A stretch of DNA of 64,000 nucleotides. It comes from Adenophora triphylla var. japonica (Eukaryota > Streptophyta > Magnoliopsida > Asterales > Campanulaceae). The stretch spans positions 62,001-126,000 of the forward strand of contig JAFEMH010002330.1 in NCBI GenBank assembly GCA_022495995.1, read 5' to 3'. The stretch's first letter is position 1, and each line of letters opens with the position of its first letter. A program made the position numbers and the translations under genes. The notes below the pieces were generated by a model. That model was not told the origin of the DNA, made no database searches, and was given only the letters and a program-made list of their open reading frames with translations. This document shows positions 45,151 to 57,433 of this stretch, in pieces.

Positions 45151-47500
45151 ATGTCAGTTTCTGCATCACTATTAAAAGACCTTTGTAGGGGAAGATCTGA
45201 CTGGGTTATCAATGTTCGTGTGGCTGGGAAGTACAAAGTTCAGGTTAGAGAAGGTGTAAAGATACCTGAAAGTTTCGAGTTAGTACTTGTGGATTCAGAG
45301 GTAAGCTACACAAATTTTATTTGAAAAGATTTAGTCTCAATGGGAAGAACACATTCTTTGTACATCTGCTTATGAAACATTTATTTCTATATTTCAGGGT
45401 GCAAGGATTCAAGCAACAATTCTCAAAATGTTTATGCATAAATATGGTCCTAAAATGAATGAATCTGCAGTATATTATATTTCTAATTTCAGTGTAGTTG
45501 AAAACAGGGGAAAGTATCGAATCACTGAACATCCATTGAAAATTATCTTCTTTAACAGTACTGATATTTATTCAGTCACGGGCTTAAGTTTTCCAAAAAA
45601 GGTTTTTTCCCTAATGTCTTTTCCAGATTTACTAGCTTTAACTGATGTTGATGATTGTGGCTTGATAGGTATTTATATTTCTTATTTTAACTAATTTTCA
45701 TCCAGTTTCCTTTTTTTTCAATAATTATTTTAATGAATCCTTTGATATTTTAGATGTTGTTGGGAGATTGGTCAGAAAAAGCAAAGTGAAACATATTCAC
45801 AAGCAACGTATAAGTCCAGGTGAAAAGTTAATGGAAGTGGAATTGGAGGACAATGGGTAATTACTTATTTCATTTGAAGTATATATGTTTCACATATTTG
45901 ATGTACTATTTATATTTTTTTTGTTGCTTTATTGACAATTTTTTTTCCAGGAACAACACTTTAAGTTGTACTCTTTGGGGTGATTATGCTGATGAGATGT
46001 TTAGACTCATTGAAACATGTGGTGATTCTCCTTTGGTTGTTTTGATTCAGTTGTGTAAACCAAAAAATTATGATGGTAATGTATTTTATACCATATTGTT
46101 CTATATTTATTTTCTCATCATTCATTTTCATTTGAATATAACTAACTATCATTTTATGATTTTAGGTAAAATTACAATCTCAAATGCATTTTTTGCTACT
46201 AAACTACTTGTTGATTCTATTGTTTCAGAGATTGCTGAACTGAAAAGGTAGTAAATTTGTTCATTGATTATTTTTTTATTTTCCTTTTCATATTTTCTAT
46301 TAATATGCTAATATATTTTCTCTTCCAAATTTCATAGGTTGTTTGCGCTTGAATCTGGAACTTCTCATAAGATCAGTCAAATTGAGTCATCTAATGCTTA
46401 TTCCAGTTATGATGAACTTGAAAGTGGTTTGGCTAACGTGTTGACTGTTGCTGATCTTTTGGAATACAAGGAGGTTTTTTTTTAAATATTTTGCTGTTTT
46501 ATTTCTGTTTCCTGTTCATGTTTAAAGGAATTAATATCTTCATTCATTTGTTTTTATATTTTGAAGGAGGGATACTATTGGGTGATAGGTCAAATTTATG
46601 AAGCATTTGTTGATGGATGCTGGTCTTTTATTAGTTGTAAGGTTTGTATGCATAAGTTGGATTCTGTAGAAAGTGGTTATTTTTGCAAGAGTTGTAACAA
46701 CACTATAACCAAGGCAATTCCAAGATATAAAATGAAGGTCAATGTTCACTCTGGTGATGAGACCGCAAAATTCATGCTATGTGATAGATGTTGTGAAACA
46801 TTGGTTGGTCAATCTGCCTTGGAGCTAAAATACCACTATATTAAGGTATTTAAAATGAATTTTATTTCATTTTATTAAATTGAATTCATTTATTTAATCT
46901 TTTATCTACTAAGAGTTTCACTTATTTTCATTTCTTTCAGATTATAGAAAGTGGAAAAAAAGAATATAGTTTACCACATTGTCCAGATGAAATCATTGCC
47001 ATAGTAGGCAAAACTGCTATTTTCAAGATTCATTTGAGGGATGTAAATTTAAGTGATAAAGATCAACATTTTTCTTCTGGTACCTGCTATCATGGGAAAT
47101 CTTTCGTTGAGAAATATATTTAGGAAAAAATTAAAGTCAAAAAGGTTTGCATTAGGTTTTTAAATACCCTTTCAAATGTACTTTTAATTATTTTCTTTAT
47201 TAATATTGTGCACTCTTTTGTAGAGAATTGATGTTTTAGTAGCTATTAAGGAGGCTGGTGAAGAAGTTATTGAGGTATGAAACTTGACTAAGTTATCTTT
47301 TTTTTTCATTAACAAATTTTCCTTTTTTTCTTACTTTTATCAATTTTGTAATTTAGATAGATGATTCTTGTGGTGATAATGAAGAAAAGACCCCAGAAGC
47401 TGTTGGTTTGAAGAGAAGATTTTTGTTATTTGAAGACACGGCTACAAGCTCATTAACAAGTGATGGTGGATCAAGTAACAAGGATGGGATTCATTTATAA
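45151..47500 (+). pseudogene. Helitron-borne RPA70-like single-strand DNA-binding protein (ten exons, one stop)
   Basis: RPA1-like proteins coat single-stranded DNA; plant Helitrons carry their own copies, presumably for rolling-circle copying. I read exons 45151-45300, 45398-45668, 45754-45856, 45951-46075, 46166-46247, 46338-46473, 46567-46845, 46941-47143, about 47223-47274 and about 47357-47500, with consistent GT-AG phases. The first exons form an N-terminal OB fold (SDWVINVRVAGKY). A second OB segment has LSCTLWGDYADEM. The exon at 46567 carries the zinc ribbon CKVCMHKLDS and FCKSC of the third OB fold. An in-frame TAG at 47120-47122 (after SFVEKYI) precedes the last exons, so the protein is either shortened there or dead. 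The start at 45151 gives the best N-terminus. Confidence 0.82.
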
Positions 47501-50125
47501 AAGGAGATCAAGATTGAGAAAGACTGAAATTTATACTGTCTAAATGTTTTTTTCGGAATCAGCTTGGAACATTTTATTTTGAACAATTGTCTTATTTGGT
47601 CAGAATTGTGATTTTGTTGTTTATTTTGGGGTCTATTTCTTTTTAATTTAAACTTTATAACAGTTTTATGTCTTGGTTAAACTTATATCCTTTCTTTCAA
47701 TGTTAAAGTGTTTTTACATTTTCTTTTGGTTTGTTTTTTGAGAAATTAATTTTATACTACCTGAATTGTTTTTTTTAATACCCCATTGAACCATATTGTA
47801 TGAATAATTGTTTTATCAATAACTATAAATGTTGGTTGTATAATTTTTGTAGGGTTATTATTTTGGTCTTCTTTTGAACCAAAAAGTTATTAGGTCTTCT
47901 CATTAAACTTATTTCTACTAATTCTATGGCCATTTATTTCTACACTCATATTTTTTTTTGAATAATTGCAAACCATTTATTAAAATCTTATATTTATTTA
48001 CTTCACTCCAAAGTCCCATAAGATGACAAATATCAAATCATAATTTGTCTTTTTCAGTTTCTTTAAACCAAAATTTGAACTAAATAAATCAATCATGTTT
48101 TAATGTAAATAAAAATAACCAATTTAATCATTTCACTTAAAAATACCTTAAAATCAAATCCCTAATCATGCTTTTCCTCTAAACAGATTCAAGGCAATCT
48201 TAAAAATCAAATCCCAAAAATTAGTTTTCTCAAACCAAAATGTGAGCAACTTAAATCAATCATGTTAAAATCTCAATAAATGTGGCCAATTTATTCATTT
48301 CAAATTAAAATACTTGAACATCAAATCCTTGATCATGCTTTTAAGCAAAACAGATTCAATTCATTCTCAAAAATAACATTCTAAAGCATCTAATTTAAAT
48401 GAAGAGAATGGAAGATAGATTAGAGAAACTTACTTGTCCTCTAACATAAGACGCCTCTGGAAAACCTCCATACCAAAATTATCTGCATTACTTGGAAATC
48501 AAAATGGATAATTAAACTTATTGTTAGAATAAAGCAAATTAGTACTCAAAAACATTATCTATACTCTTTATTCATATAATTTAAGTTACAAATGATTTAA
48601 ATTAGAATGAGGCTATTAAAATACCTTCTTTTCATGTACGCCGTCTTCAAATAAGTAATTTGCGACATTTGTCTTGTCTTCAGGTTCAATGTTTTGGCAA
48701 TGTCATTTTGTCCTGTACCAAAACTAAAGTCATGAATCCAATCATCTTACGAAGAAATTAATGTTTATTAAAACATTACATGTTAAAACAAAATATTGTA
48801 TTCAATATAATATAAGTATCAAATAGATTTTAATTTACGGATATTCTAAGTTATAATGATTCATTAAAAATACCTTCTTTTCATTTACGCCATTCTTTAA
48901 ATTAGTAACTCTTCACATATATCTTCTCTTCAGCGTCAATGCTTGGCAATTTTATTTTGTCATGTATCAAAACTAAATAAAGTTCTCCAATGATCTTACT
49001 AATAAATTATTGTTTATTAAAAAGGTCTGTGTCAACACAGAATATTTTAAAATGAACCTTTAATCGTCATCAACTTTTTTTTGATAATTATTTTCCAACT
49101 CAAATGTGTTTTGATCTACAGTATATTGTAAGATACTTTAGACCTGAGTGATTATGAAGTTGGTTTCATCAGTAATAGTTCAATTACACTTAATGATCTA
49201 TACCTAATATTGTATTTTAAAAAATACTTTTAGTACAATTCTTATATCTAGGTTCACTTGACTCTTTGAATTCCCCTCACATAATTACTGACACTATTAG
49301 ACCATCCTTTATATAAGTGTCTATCACAGTCCAGAAATATTTTTTTACTAAACTCCAATCAGTCATCAAATTCTATTATCTTACAAAAAAGAAACTGCAT
49401 AAATCATTACAAGAGCAGTGAAGATCACAAAGTCAATGATAATATTCAAGAAGAGAAAGTCTGAAAATGATCATACTGATATGTCCTCTATTTTTACCAT
49501 TATTTATTTTGATTCACTAATATTTTTTTGTATAATACATTCTACATATTCCCTATTATTTTCTACCATTGTACCTATCATTTGTTTAGTTTTCTGCTCA
49601 AGTTTAAGAGAAGGAAGATTATATAGAAATTTCAAGTTAAATTTTTTTTGTTTCTATCTCTGTTTTTCATTATAATCAACAATTTCTATAAATTAATTAC
49701 GTTTTAATAATGGATTGCTATTTAATGTTTTAGTAAGTCCTTTTCTCTACAATTGTAATTTCAATATGTATGCTTGAAATGGGAAATTATCAATTAAATA
49801 GAAGCAGCAGTAAAATTACTTAATGCCTCATAGGTTAGGCTCTATAGAAGTCCACTATGTCTACAAGTGTAATAATTACTCAAGTTTCCAAGATTTAATC
49901 CAATTCTTTATGACTGATATCTTCACTTTAAAACCCTACTCACGCTATAAGTGTATTTAATATGTATTTGGCATTAATTTTTACCATTTCCCTATAACAG
50001 GTTGTTGGTAATTAATCTATTGTCATCAATGTTGTTTTGGTAATTTTTTGGGTATATATATGTATCTACCCTTTCATTAGACTACCTTCTATAATTCCTT
50101 ACTTAGTTTTCTCAAGAACCAAAAA
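47501..50125. other. AT-rich interior of Helitron G with small exon-like pieces
   Basis: Mostly AT-rich and non-coding. On the minus strand, an acceptor-donor bracketed piece near 48430-48490 reads DNFGMEVFQRRLMLEDK. Another near 48640-48720 reads GQNDIAKTLNLKTRQ. A related, decayed copy of the latter lies at 48870-48970. They may be captured exons of an unknown gene. The open frame at 49418-49675 has no domain. Confidence 0.35.
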
Positions 50126-50569
50126 ATGGCTGATGAAAATGGTTCCTCTTCTGAAGAAATTGATTCTGACACGGAGGAGCAGAATCATGCATTCTCCGAA
50201 ACCACTAAGAAGCTTCACTTTGGCCACATTCGTATACCAAACTATAACTGTTACTGCTCTAAAATGTCCTACAGTTGCCCATTCAAGCCTTGCACCGGAC
50301 GTAAGTTGCGACGTATGGGTCACAACTCACTCTTACAGCACGCTATCGATGCTAGCCGCTCATCTAATTTTTCTAATGCATCTAGGGGAGAGCATAGAGC
50401 TTTAGCTGAATACTTTAGGAACATCCTAGAGCTTTTTGGTTCTCTTGATCCCCCTCTTTGTAAAAAGGATGATTTTAAGAAGAAACTCTTTGATAAGGGT
50501 GATGGTGGCTGTGACGGTGGGGCATCTGTAGGCTCATATGGTAAAGATGGTGGTTCTTTTGTTGTCTAA
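50126..50569 (+). CDS. Small zinc-finger-like protein inside Helitron G (147 aa)
   Basis: An intact intronless frame runs from ATG 50126 to TAA, with a TATATATA stretch at about 50054-50062 upstream. The N-terminus is acidic (SSSEEIDSDTEEQNH). The middle has CYCSKMSYSCPFKPC followed by GHNSLLQHAIDASRS and EHRALAEYFRNIL. The spacing Cys-x-Cys, CPF-x2-C, then LLQHA and an A-H/R-ALAEYL-like helix resembles the XS-type zinc finger of plant SGS3/FDM proteins. The C-terminus is Gly/Asp-rich. The family assignment is tentative. It lies between the RPA gene and Rep on the same strand and is still open, unlike both neighbours. It may be captured or belong to the Helitron. Confidence 0.6.
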   Translation: MADENGSSSEEIDSDTEEQNHAFSETTKKLHFGHIRIPNYNCYCSKMSYSCPFKPCTGRKLRRMGHNSLLQHAIDASRSSNFSNASRGEHRALAEYFRNILELFGSLDPPLCKKDDFKKKLFDKGDGGCDGGASVGSYGKDGGSFVV

Positions 50570-51661
50570 ATCAAGTTTAAATTTCTGTTGTTCTATATTT
50601 CTTTTTTTTTATGCCAGTTTGTATTTTTTTTTTCTTCTTTGTAATGTTTTTATATATATTAGTGTACTGTCCTTTTCTATTATTTATTTTTATTTTATAT
50701 GTCTCATTTTATACCGTTATCTGTTAGGTTATATTCAAATAATTAAATATATAAATGAGAAATAAACAATGAAATAAATATAATTATTATATGATTAAGT
50801 TAGAACAAATTATTTATGCAAGAAATTACTTTATAAATAATTTTATAAATTTCATTAAACTGCTAGTTTTCCTAACTAATGGATTCATTTATTTGTCAAA
50901 AATTCCTATTTGAAATCAAATGAATTCAAAATCAAATCGTATCAATATTTCTTGCTTCATTTTCTCAATAATTCTTAGAGATTATACCTAAATACCACTG
51001 AGATTCAAAATTTTTGACCTAGATCTGATGAAATTAATTAAATTACACTAACACATCAAGATTAAAACGAGATCTACGAAATTATACCTTCGAATTCGAA
51101 AGACTGAATTTTTTTATGCAAACAGTTGGGAGACCCATCAATAAAACCTCGATCACGGTCCCAAGATATGATTAACCTTACAGCGAAGCTCATCTTGAAC
51201 GCCATTTCATCGATCTAATCGTCGTAATGTTGGATTTTTGTTGATTTCCACTCAATTATGACGATTTGTTTGGAAAATCGTTTTGGGAAGGAAAGAGGGT
51301 TAGGTCGATGTTTGAATCTAGGTTTTGTTTTCTGGATACTTCTTTCCAGACGTAGATTAGGATAATGTAATTGGGTTTGGGCTTTCGTATAATTGGGTTG
51401 ATTTTCATTTCGTTATTGGGCTTTTGAAAAAAAAAATTGTCCGTAAACAGTGTGTTTTTCGTAATATATTATTTTGGCTTTTTTTTTTGTCTTATACTAT
51501 ATTGTTATGTGTTATTTCTTTATTTTAACAAATTGTGTAGACAATTTTCGTTTCATAGTGTCATTGATATATTTATTTAAGCCAAAAAAATGTAGCTATT
51601 TTGGACGTTTATTTGTTTCGCATTTCATTTTTTTGCAGAAAATAATGTTCAACATAACATA
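50570..51661. other. AT-rich intergenic part of Helitron G
   Basis: No gene is recognised. The segment at about 51100-51370 is less AT-rich and could be the promoter and leader of the Rep gene. The hydrophobic open frames at 50538-50765 and 51474-51662 are products of T-rich sequence. Confidence 0.35.
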
Positions 51662-53650
51662 ATGAATGTGCCTGCATCGACAACAAGTTCCCGTCAATCT
51701 TCTCAAATCATGCCATTTTCTGATATAACTAATGGTAATGGTACATATTCTATTTTGTCAATATTTTTAACACTTCATGACAAAATCATTTATCTTTAAA
51801 TTGACAGGGAATGTGGTCAAAATTAGTATATCAAACAATGGTAATGGAACTACTGCAGTAAACACCCCTTTTGATTCACAAGTATTTAATTTGAAGTCAC
51901 AAAAATTGAAGACTGCCCATGATACTCAATCTATTAAAAAAAAAGAAAATATCAGAAAAGGGTAACTTTTCCTTCCCATTTCTAAATTTGTATCTTTCCC
52001 AACATCTTTAAAAAAAATTCACTTTTTTCCTTATTTTTTTAGGGACACCGTCGTCAGAAATAATTGACTTGACCAATGATGAAGAATTTTCATTTGTTAC
52101 ACCTACTACTGCTAAGTCAAAAAGCAAATTTGGTAAATATTTCCATTATTATTATATTTCTAATTTCATTTGTAATATTTTTTGTGTTTTTAAATTTCCG
52201 TAAATTCACTTATAATTTAAAGCTATGTCTTTATACAGATATCGCCTCAGATCAGTCCATTGTTTTTAATTCTACTCATCGAGAGAAGTCTTCAAAGTCC
52301 AGATTGAACTGTGATGCAAATAAGAGTAGAAAACGAAAGAGTAATTCTGTTTTCCTAATCTTTATATAAGAAATTTTATTAAATTATTTTTCATTATTTT
52401 AATAATATTAATTTTATCCAATAATTTAGGCTCATTTGTTTCCCCGGTTCCATTTAATCTCAATAATTTGGATGATGATAATTATTTTACTGGAGGTACG
52501 TTTTACATTATTTTTACTTTTAATATTATGTTGAAAATTATATTTTTTATATTAGTTTTAATAAATATTCTTTTTCCATGTAGAGTACATGGATTTTGGT
52601 GACCCTTTGCACGTATGTCCCCATTGCAATGCAATGTTTTGGTATGTAGAGAGGTTAAATAAACGTTTCAAGTCAACGTTGACACCAAAGTATTATGGTT
52701 GTTGTATGCATGGAAAAGTTCAATTACCTCCAATGCCTGAACCTCCGAAGTTATTTAAAGATTTATTATATGGCGAGTCTGAGAAAAGTCGACTTTTTAA
52801 GTCCAACATTCGATCCTATAATATGATGTTCTCATTTACTTCGATGGGAGGTAAGATTGATCATGGTGTTAATAGAGGAAATAGTCCACCTGTTTTCAAA
52901 TTATATGGTCAAAACTACCATTATATTGGTGGTTTGATACCAACTGAAGGGAACCCTCCTAAATTTGCTCAGTTGTATATTTATGACACGGAGCATGAAG
53001 TTGACAATAGAATTCGCTGTATTGGGTATGTCTATAATTTCTAAACTTATAGTGTCTTATTTAATGCATCATTATGTTGTCTTTTTTTTAATTACATTTT
53101 CTTATTTAATGAAACAAAATAGGGATGATCAAATTCAGAAGCATTTGCATGAGGAGATTGTTAATGATTTGAAGAAGATTCTTGACGAGAATAATGTTCT
53201 TGTGAAGTCATTTCGAATGGTCCGTGACTCCTTGCATGAAAAAAAATGAAACCAATTTGAGACTGAAACTAATTTCTAGGCGTAAAACTGATCTACCAAC
53301 TAAAGATGATGTTGCATTGTTATTGGTCGGCGATTTCAATAATTCAATTGGTGGGAGGGATATTGTTATTGAGACTCAGACAGGGTTGCTTCAAAGGATA
53401 ACCGAACTTCATCCTTCTTACTTAGGTTTGCAATATCCCTTGCTATTTTTATTTGGACAAGATGGTTATCGAGAATCTATTTTTCTCAGGGATGTCCAAA
53501 TCGAATCAACAAATGGTAAACGCTATAAATTGAGCATGAGAGAGTACTTTTCTTATAGGATGCATCAAAGAGAATCAGAGTCTGATAATATTTTCCAATC
53601 TGAAAGATTGTTTCAACAATATTTAGTTGATACATGGACAATGGTCGAGA
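51662..53650 (+). pseudogene. N-terminal part of Helitron Rep-helicase (interrupted by CACTA K)
   Basis: This gene would encode the Rep endonuclease and helicase of the Helitron. Several small exons (51662-51734, 51808-51961, 52043-52132, 52239-52340, 52430-52495) carry a low-complexity N-terminus. Exon 52584-53025 holds HVCPHCNAMFWYVERLN and GKVQLPPMPEPPKLFKDLLY, the zinc-binding start typical of plant Helitron Rep proteins. Exon 53123-53650 holds the Helitron_like_N domain: GGRDIVIETQTG, LHPSYLGLQYPLLFLFGQDG and ERLFQQYLVDTW. A one-base insertion in an A run near 53239-53246 shifts the frame. The protein stops at the CACTA K insertion, before the HUH catalytic motifs. Confidence 0.88.
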
Positions 53651-53950
53651 CACTACAAGAAAACTGGTCTTTCGCGATTGCTTTTGGCGATGGCAAAAAA
53701 AGCAGTCACGTTTTAGTATATAAGGAGACGGCCTTCGTGACTGCATTTAGTGCAGTCACAGTAGGCTAGCGTGATGGCTAAGCAGTCACGGATGCCATCA
53801 CATTATATGTTTTTCCTTTAGCGCCAACAATTTATTACGTGCGCGGGAATGCGAAATTCTAATGCGATTGTATTTTTATCAAAGGTGATGGCTTTAGCAA
53901 TCACGTTTTTATTATTTGCAAAGGTGACTGACTTTGCAATCACGTTAGAT
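53651..53950. repeat. Left subterminal repeat array of CACTA K
   Basis: Direct and inverted copies of GTGACTGC/GCAGTCAC words and their variants follow the terminal repeat. They differ from the CGACGGA words of element J, so K and J belong to different CACTA families. Confidence 0.75.
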
Positions 53951-54163
53951 AAAAAATAAATTAAAAAATTCAATTACTAAATTAATATTTTATTTTTTTT
54001 TTTCATATGACGATTCCTATACTAAGAAAAACCCTTGTTTTTCTTTTCCACTCTCACTCTTCTCGCACCGGCGATTCTAGGCGTTCCTTCCGCTTCCCTC
54101 TCAGCGTCAACTGCGATTCCTCCGGCCGCTATTCTTCCTCCGGCGTTCTTCCTCCGGCACAGG

Positions 54164-54207
<44 letters not shown>

Positions 54208-56076
54208 GCTCTCTCTCTTTCTCGCTCTCTCTCTCTCTCTCTCTCTCTCGCAGGGGCGGGGTAGGGCTCATCTCCCTCCGACTAATTTGAATTCGATGAA
54301 GAATGATAGCGTCTGTTAATTTAGTTTCTGATTTCTTTTCATGGAAAAATCTCATTTTGATTTTGATTTGGATTTGGGGCTAAAATTTGGAAATCCACAG
54401 TTGGGTTTGATAATGCCCTACCCCGCCCAAATCTGAAGTGTTTCTTCAATTTGTGGTGCATATACATAGGAGCAGTATATGCGGCCAAAGCGTTTGCACG
54501 CACGGCAATCTATATTAGACAGCCTCTTTCATTTAAATGTACAATTGTGTACATTTATATTGACCTGACCTTTCTCTGAATCACACATCTTTAATAATTT
54601 GTTTGTTTTCCATCTGGATGGAGGAATCCAAAACTAGTCTTGGAGTATAATTTGTTTGTTTTCCATCTGGATGGAGGAATCCAAAAATCTTGTCTCGCAA
54701 GTGGTATGGTGGTGCTTTTGATTTGGGAATGTAAATGCCCTTTCTGTGTTAATTTTTTCTTGCGATCCTATAACTAGTGTATGTATTGGAGGGGACTGTT
54801 TGGTCCCCATCCGGGAGTTAGTAAAAACAAAACCTTATTCATTAGCATATTACAACTTGTAACCATGATTCAGACATGGAGAATGAAACATCTCATAATT
54901 GAATATTTTAGTGGGGTAGATTGATAAAAATAAAACCTTATTCATTAGCATATTGCAACTTGTAATCATGCATAATTCAGACATGGAGAATGAAACATCT
55001 CATAATTGAATATTTAGATAGTGGGGGTAGATTGATAAGTGGACAATGACTGGGATTTTATTACACATTTAGATCTTCATGAATCTATGACTGGTTAAAT
55101 AATACAGTACCTTTATCCATAAACTAATGCATATATTTATTTTATTGGAAGGCTTAATCTTGTTATTAAAGATGTATAGTGAAAGCTTTAAAAAAAATTA
55201 GAATCAAACTTAATTTATCTTGTGAAATTGAATCAAATTAGAGTCCCAATTTGATATTTTTTTTCCTGTAAACTCTCCTTCACTTCTTAACTCAATCATT
55301 ACAAAGCTATTGTATATATATGGTTTGGTTTTCGAAATAGGACTTTCACTATTTTATTTTTCATAATGAAACCCTCACCATAACTCCTCCATAACCCTAC
55401 TGTTATTGTGTATATATCGTTCGAGTATTAAACTTGCGTCACAGTGTTAGGCCTAATGTTAGATAGTTTTCTTTTATTTGTATCGGTGTTTCTTAAGATA
55501 TGGTTTACCCGACTTTTTTGTTTCTTATCAATTCAGATTTATTCACTAAAGCGGATACGTATTGCTGCATACAGGCTTCCAGCAGACCTCGGGTAAGTGT
55601 TTTGATGATTATCTTTATGCCTCCTATTTGATTGAAGATTCTTGTTTCTTGCCATAGGGTATCTTAAGCTTCTATGCCAGTAGGCATACTCACGAAAATC
55701 ATTTTATGCCCTCTGTCCAAAAAAATATATATTGTGTTTTCATAATTGGTTGGTTCCTAATAAATGTCACGTTTCTGAAAATGAAAATAGTTTTAGTGCA
55801 ATTTCGAACTCTCTTTGTTACTCCCTTTTTTCAACATTTTATGCCCTCTGTCCAAAAAAATATATATTGTGTTTTCATAATTGGTTGGTCTATCCATTTT
55901 GAAATCCTACACTTCACCAACAATACCATGATTGCTATTTCAATGGGGATTGATTTTGATGTGTGCTGAAATGCTGCTTTTTTATTGATGCATAACTTTA
56001 AATTGATATTCATAGGCTTTTATAAGGTAGGATTGTGCTTAATATTGTGGTTCAAAAGTAAATTTTTGCTGAGATT
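53951..56076. other. Interior of CACTA K: leader-like, microsatellite and duplicated MITE-like piece
   Basis: A GC-richer leader-like piece (54000-54160) is followed by a (CT)n tract at about 54164-54250. Further on, the text ATTTTATGCCCTCTGTCC with the next 35 bp occurs twice, at about 55701-55752 and 55839-55890, and looks like a duplicated Stowaway-type end. A short acceptor/donor bracketed piece lies near 55540-55595. No protein family is recognised. Confidence 0.45.
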
Positions 56077-56105
56077 TTGTCATGGGAGTCGCTACTCGCT
56101 AGTAG

Positions 56106-56360
<255 letters not shown>

Positions 56361-56429
56361 TAAAAAGTTCTCTCATAACACTGGTTTTCTTCAACTGATA
56401 GCCGTGATTATGAATTTCCATGTTCTTAC

Positions 56430-56540
56430 CTGTGAATTTCTTTGAGCCATTTGTCTACACATGATTTGTGAAATTCATGATGGCAAGGCAGGACCCGAAT
56501 GCTATCATGATCCTCGTACTCAACAAGGCATATGTAACAT
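56430..56540 (-). pseudogene. Captured RING-H2 finger exon in CACTA K
   Basis: A 111-nt exon bounded by ATCCACAG and a GTAAGAAC donor reads [20 protein letters not shown], then [16 protein letters not shown]. This is the first part of a RING-H2 domain (C-x2-C ... C-x-H-x2-H-x2-C) of an E3 ubiquitin ligase. The closing C-P-x-C pair would lie in the next exon, which is absent. It is a fragment on the strand opposite to the transposase. The parent gene is not known to me. Confidence 0.82.
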
Positions 56541-56769
56541 CTGTGGATAATATTTACATGGAAATGTGTTTTTTTTTTTTTTTGCACATCAGCAGTAACA
56601 TATTGCATTTCAATGATTTGAGTCATTAAGGAACATAGATAATCTGTAAGGAATTCACGAGTTCTATTACCATTAAATTAGAGATCCTCTTTCCCTCCCA
56701 GCATAGCTTACGAAAACAGTCTTGCGCCTTTCCATTTAAGCTTCTCATCCGCCAGCATTGTAAGCTCAC

Positions 56770-56929
56770 CTTGATTCCTCACTTTGTACTGGTGCGGGAA
56801 CCTCTCCTTTCAGTATCCTCCAGGGCCCACCATAAAACATGGGTATCATTATTGGTACTGCCTCACCAGGGTGTTTTTCCCAGTATTTTTCCTTGTAGAG
56901 TTGCTCAGTGACAGCTGCCCCTATGACTC
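56770..56929 (-). pseudogene. Captured exon of an unidentified conserved protein in CACTA K
   Basis: A 160-nt exon with acceptor TTTTACACAG and donor GTGAGC reads VIGAAVTEQLYKEKYWEKHP, then GEAVPIMIPMFYGGPWRILK. The intact frame and splice sites mark it as a copied exon. It looks like part of a small conserved protein with an amphipathic and Trp/Tyr-rich stretch. I cannot name the family. Confidence 0.6.
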
Positions 56930-57433
56930 CTGTGTAAAATGCAGTAACATAAATTGAGATCAGAGGGGTGAAGTATGAGAATTCATGAAATAGCCTGATT
57001 TATATAAATTTCTCTTTTGCAAACGATGAAATGCATCATTGTGATAATGGATAATTATGTACCCTTCAAGTCTTCAACTGTGACCAGTTCCACAGACCTA
57101 TAAATTCAACAAGTTAGTGCTTTCTGGCCATGGTCCCCCTATGACTGTACGGGTCACTTAACTAATGTTTAAACAATTATTAAACTGTATTGTTCTTTAT
57201 TACTATTGTTCTCTTTGAGTCTCTATACTTCTAGTGTAACTTACTTGGTCAGGAGCTATATGTTTATTGTTGCTGAACAAAAAACTTATCATTGTTGTTG
57301 AAATGAAATGAGTTTTATGTATGGGCATCTGCTATATATTTAACAGTTGCTATAAAGAGTCTGTTGCTGCTTAAAAGGGTCTTATCATTGCCATTATTAG
57401 CTAACAATAATTTTTTGCATATTTTTCTTATAG
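56930..57433. other. Non-coding interior of CACTA K before the transposase exon
   Basis: AT-rich, with no gene recognised. It probably is intron sequence upstream of the transposase-like exon that starts after TTATAG at 57433. Confidence 0.4.

Larger units (their letters stand above)
44662..53650 (+). mobile_element. Element G: large Helitron with RPA, zinc-finger-like and Rep genes (3' part cut off)
   Basis: It starts TCAATAACTATATAATG at 44662 after an A, matching the 5' end of H1 at 16 of 17 bases. It carries an RPA70-like gene (45151-47500), a small zinc-finger-like gene (50126-50569) and the N-terminal part of the Helitron Rep-helicase (51662-53650), all on the plus strand. RPA plus Rep-helicase is the known gene set of autonomous plant Helitrons. 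CACTA K interrupts Rep after about residue TMVE, and the rest lies beyond element B or is lost. Decay is moderate: one stop in RPA, one frameshift in Rep. Confidence 0.82.

Noticed and set aside
54022..54355. Arg/Glu-repeat open frames on the minus strand
   Set aside because: They are translations of the (CT)n microsatellite inside CACTA K.
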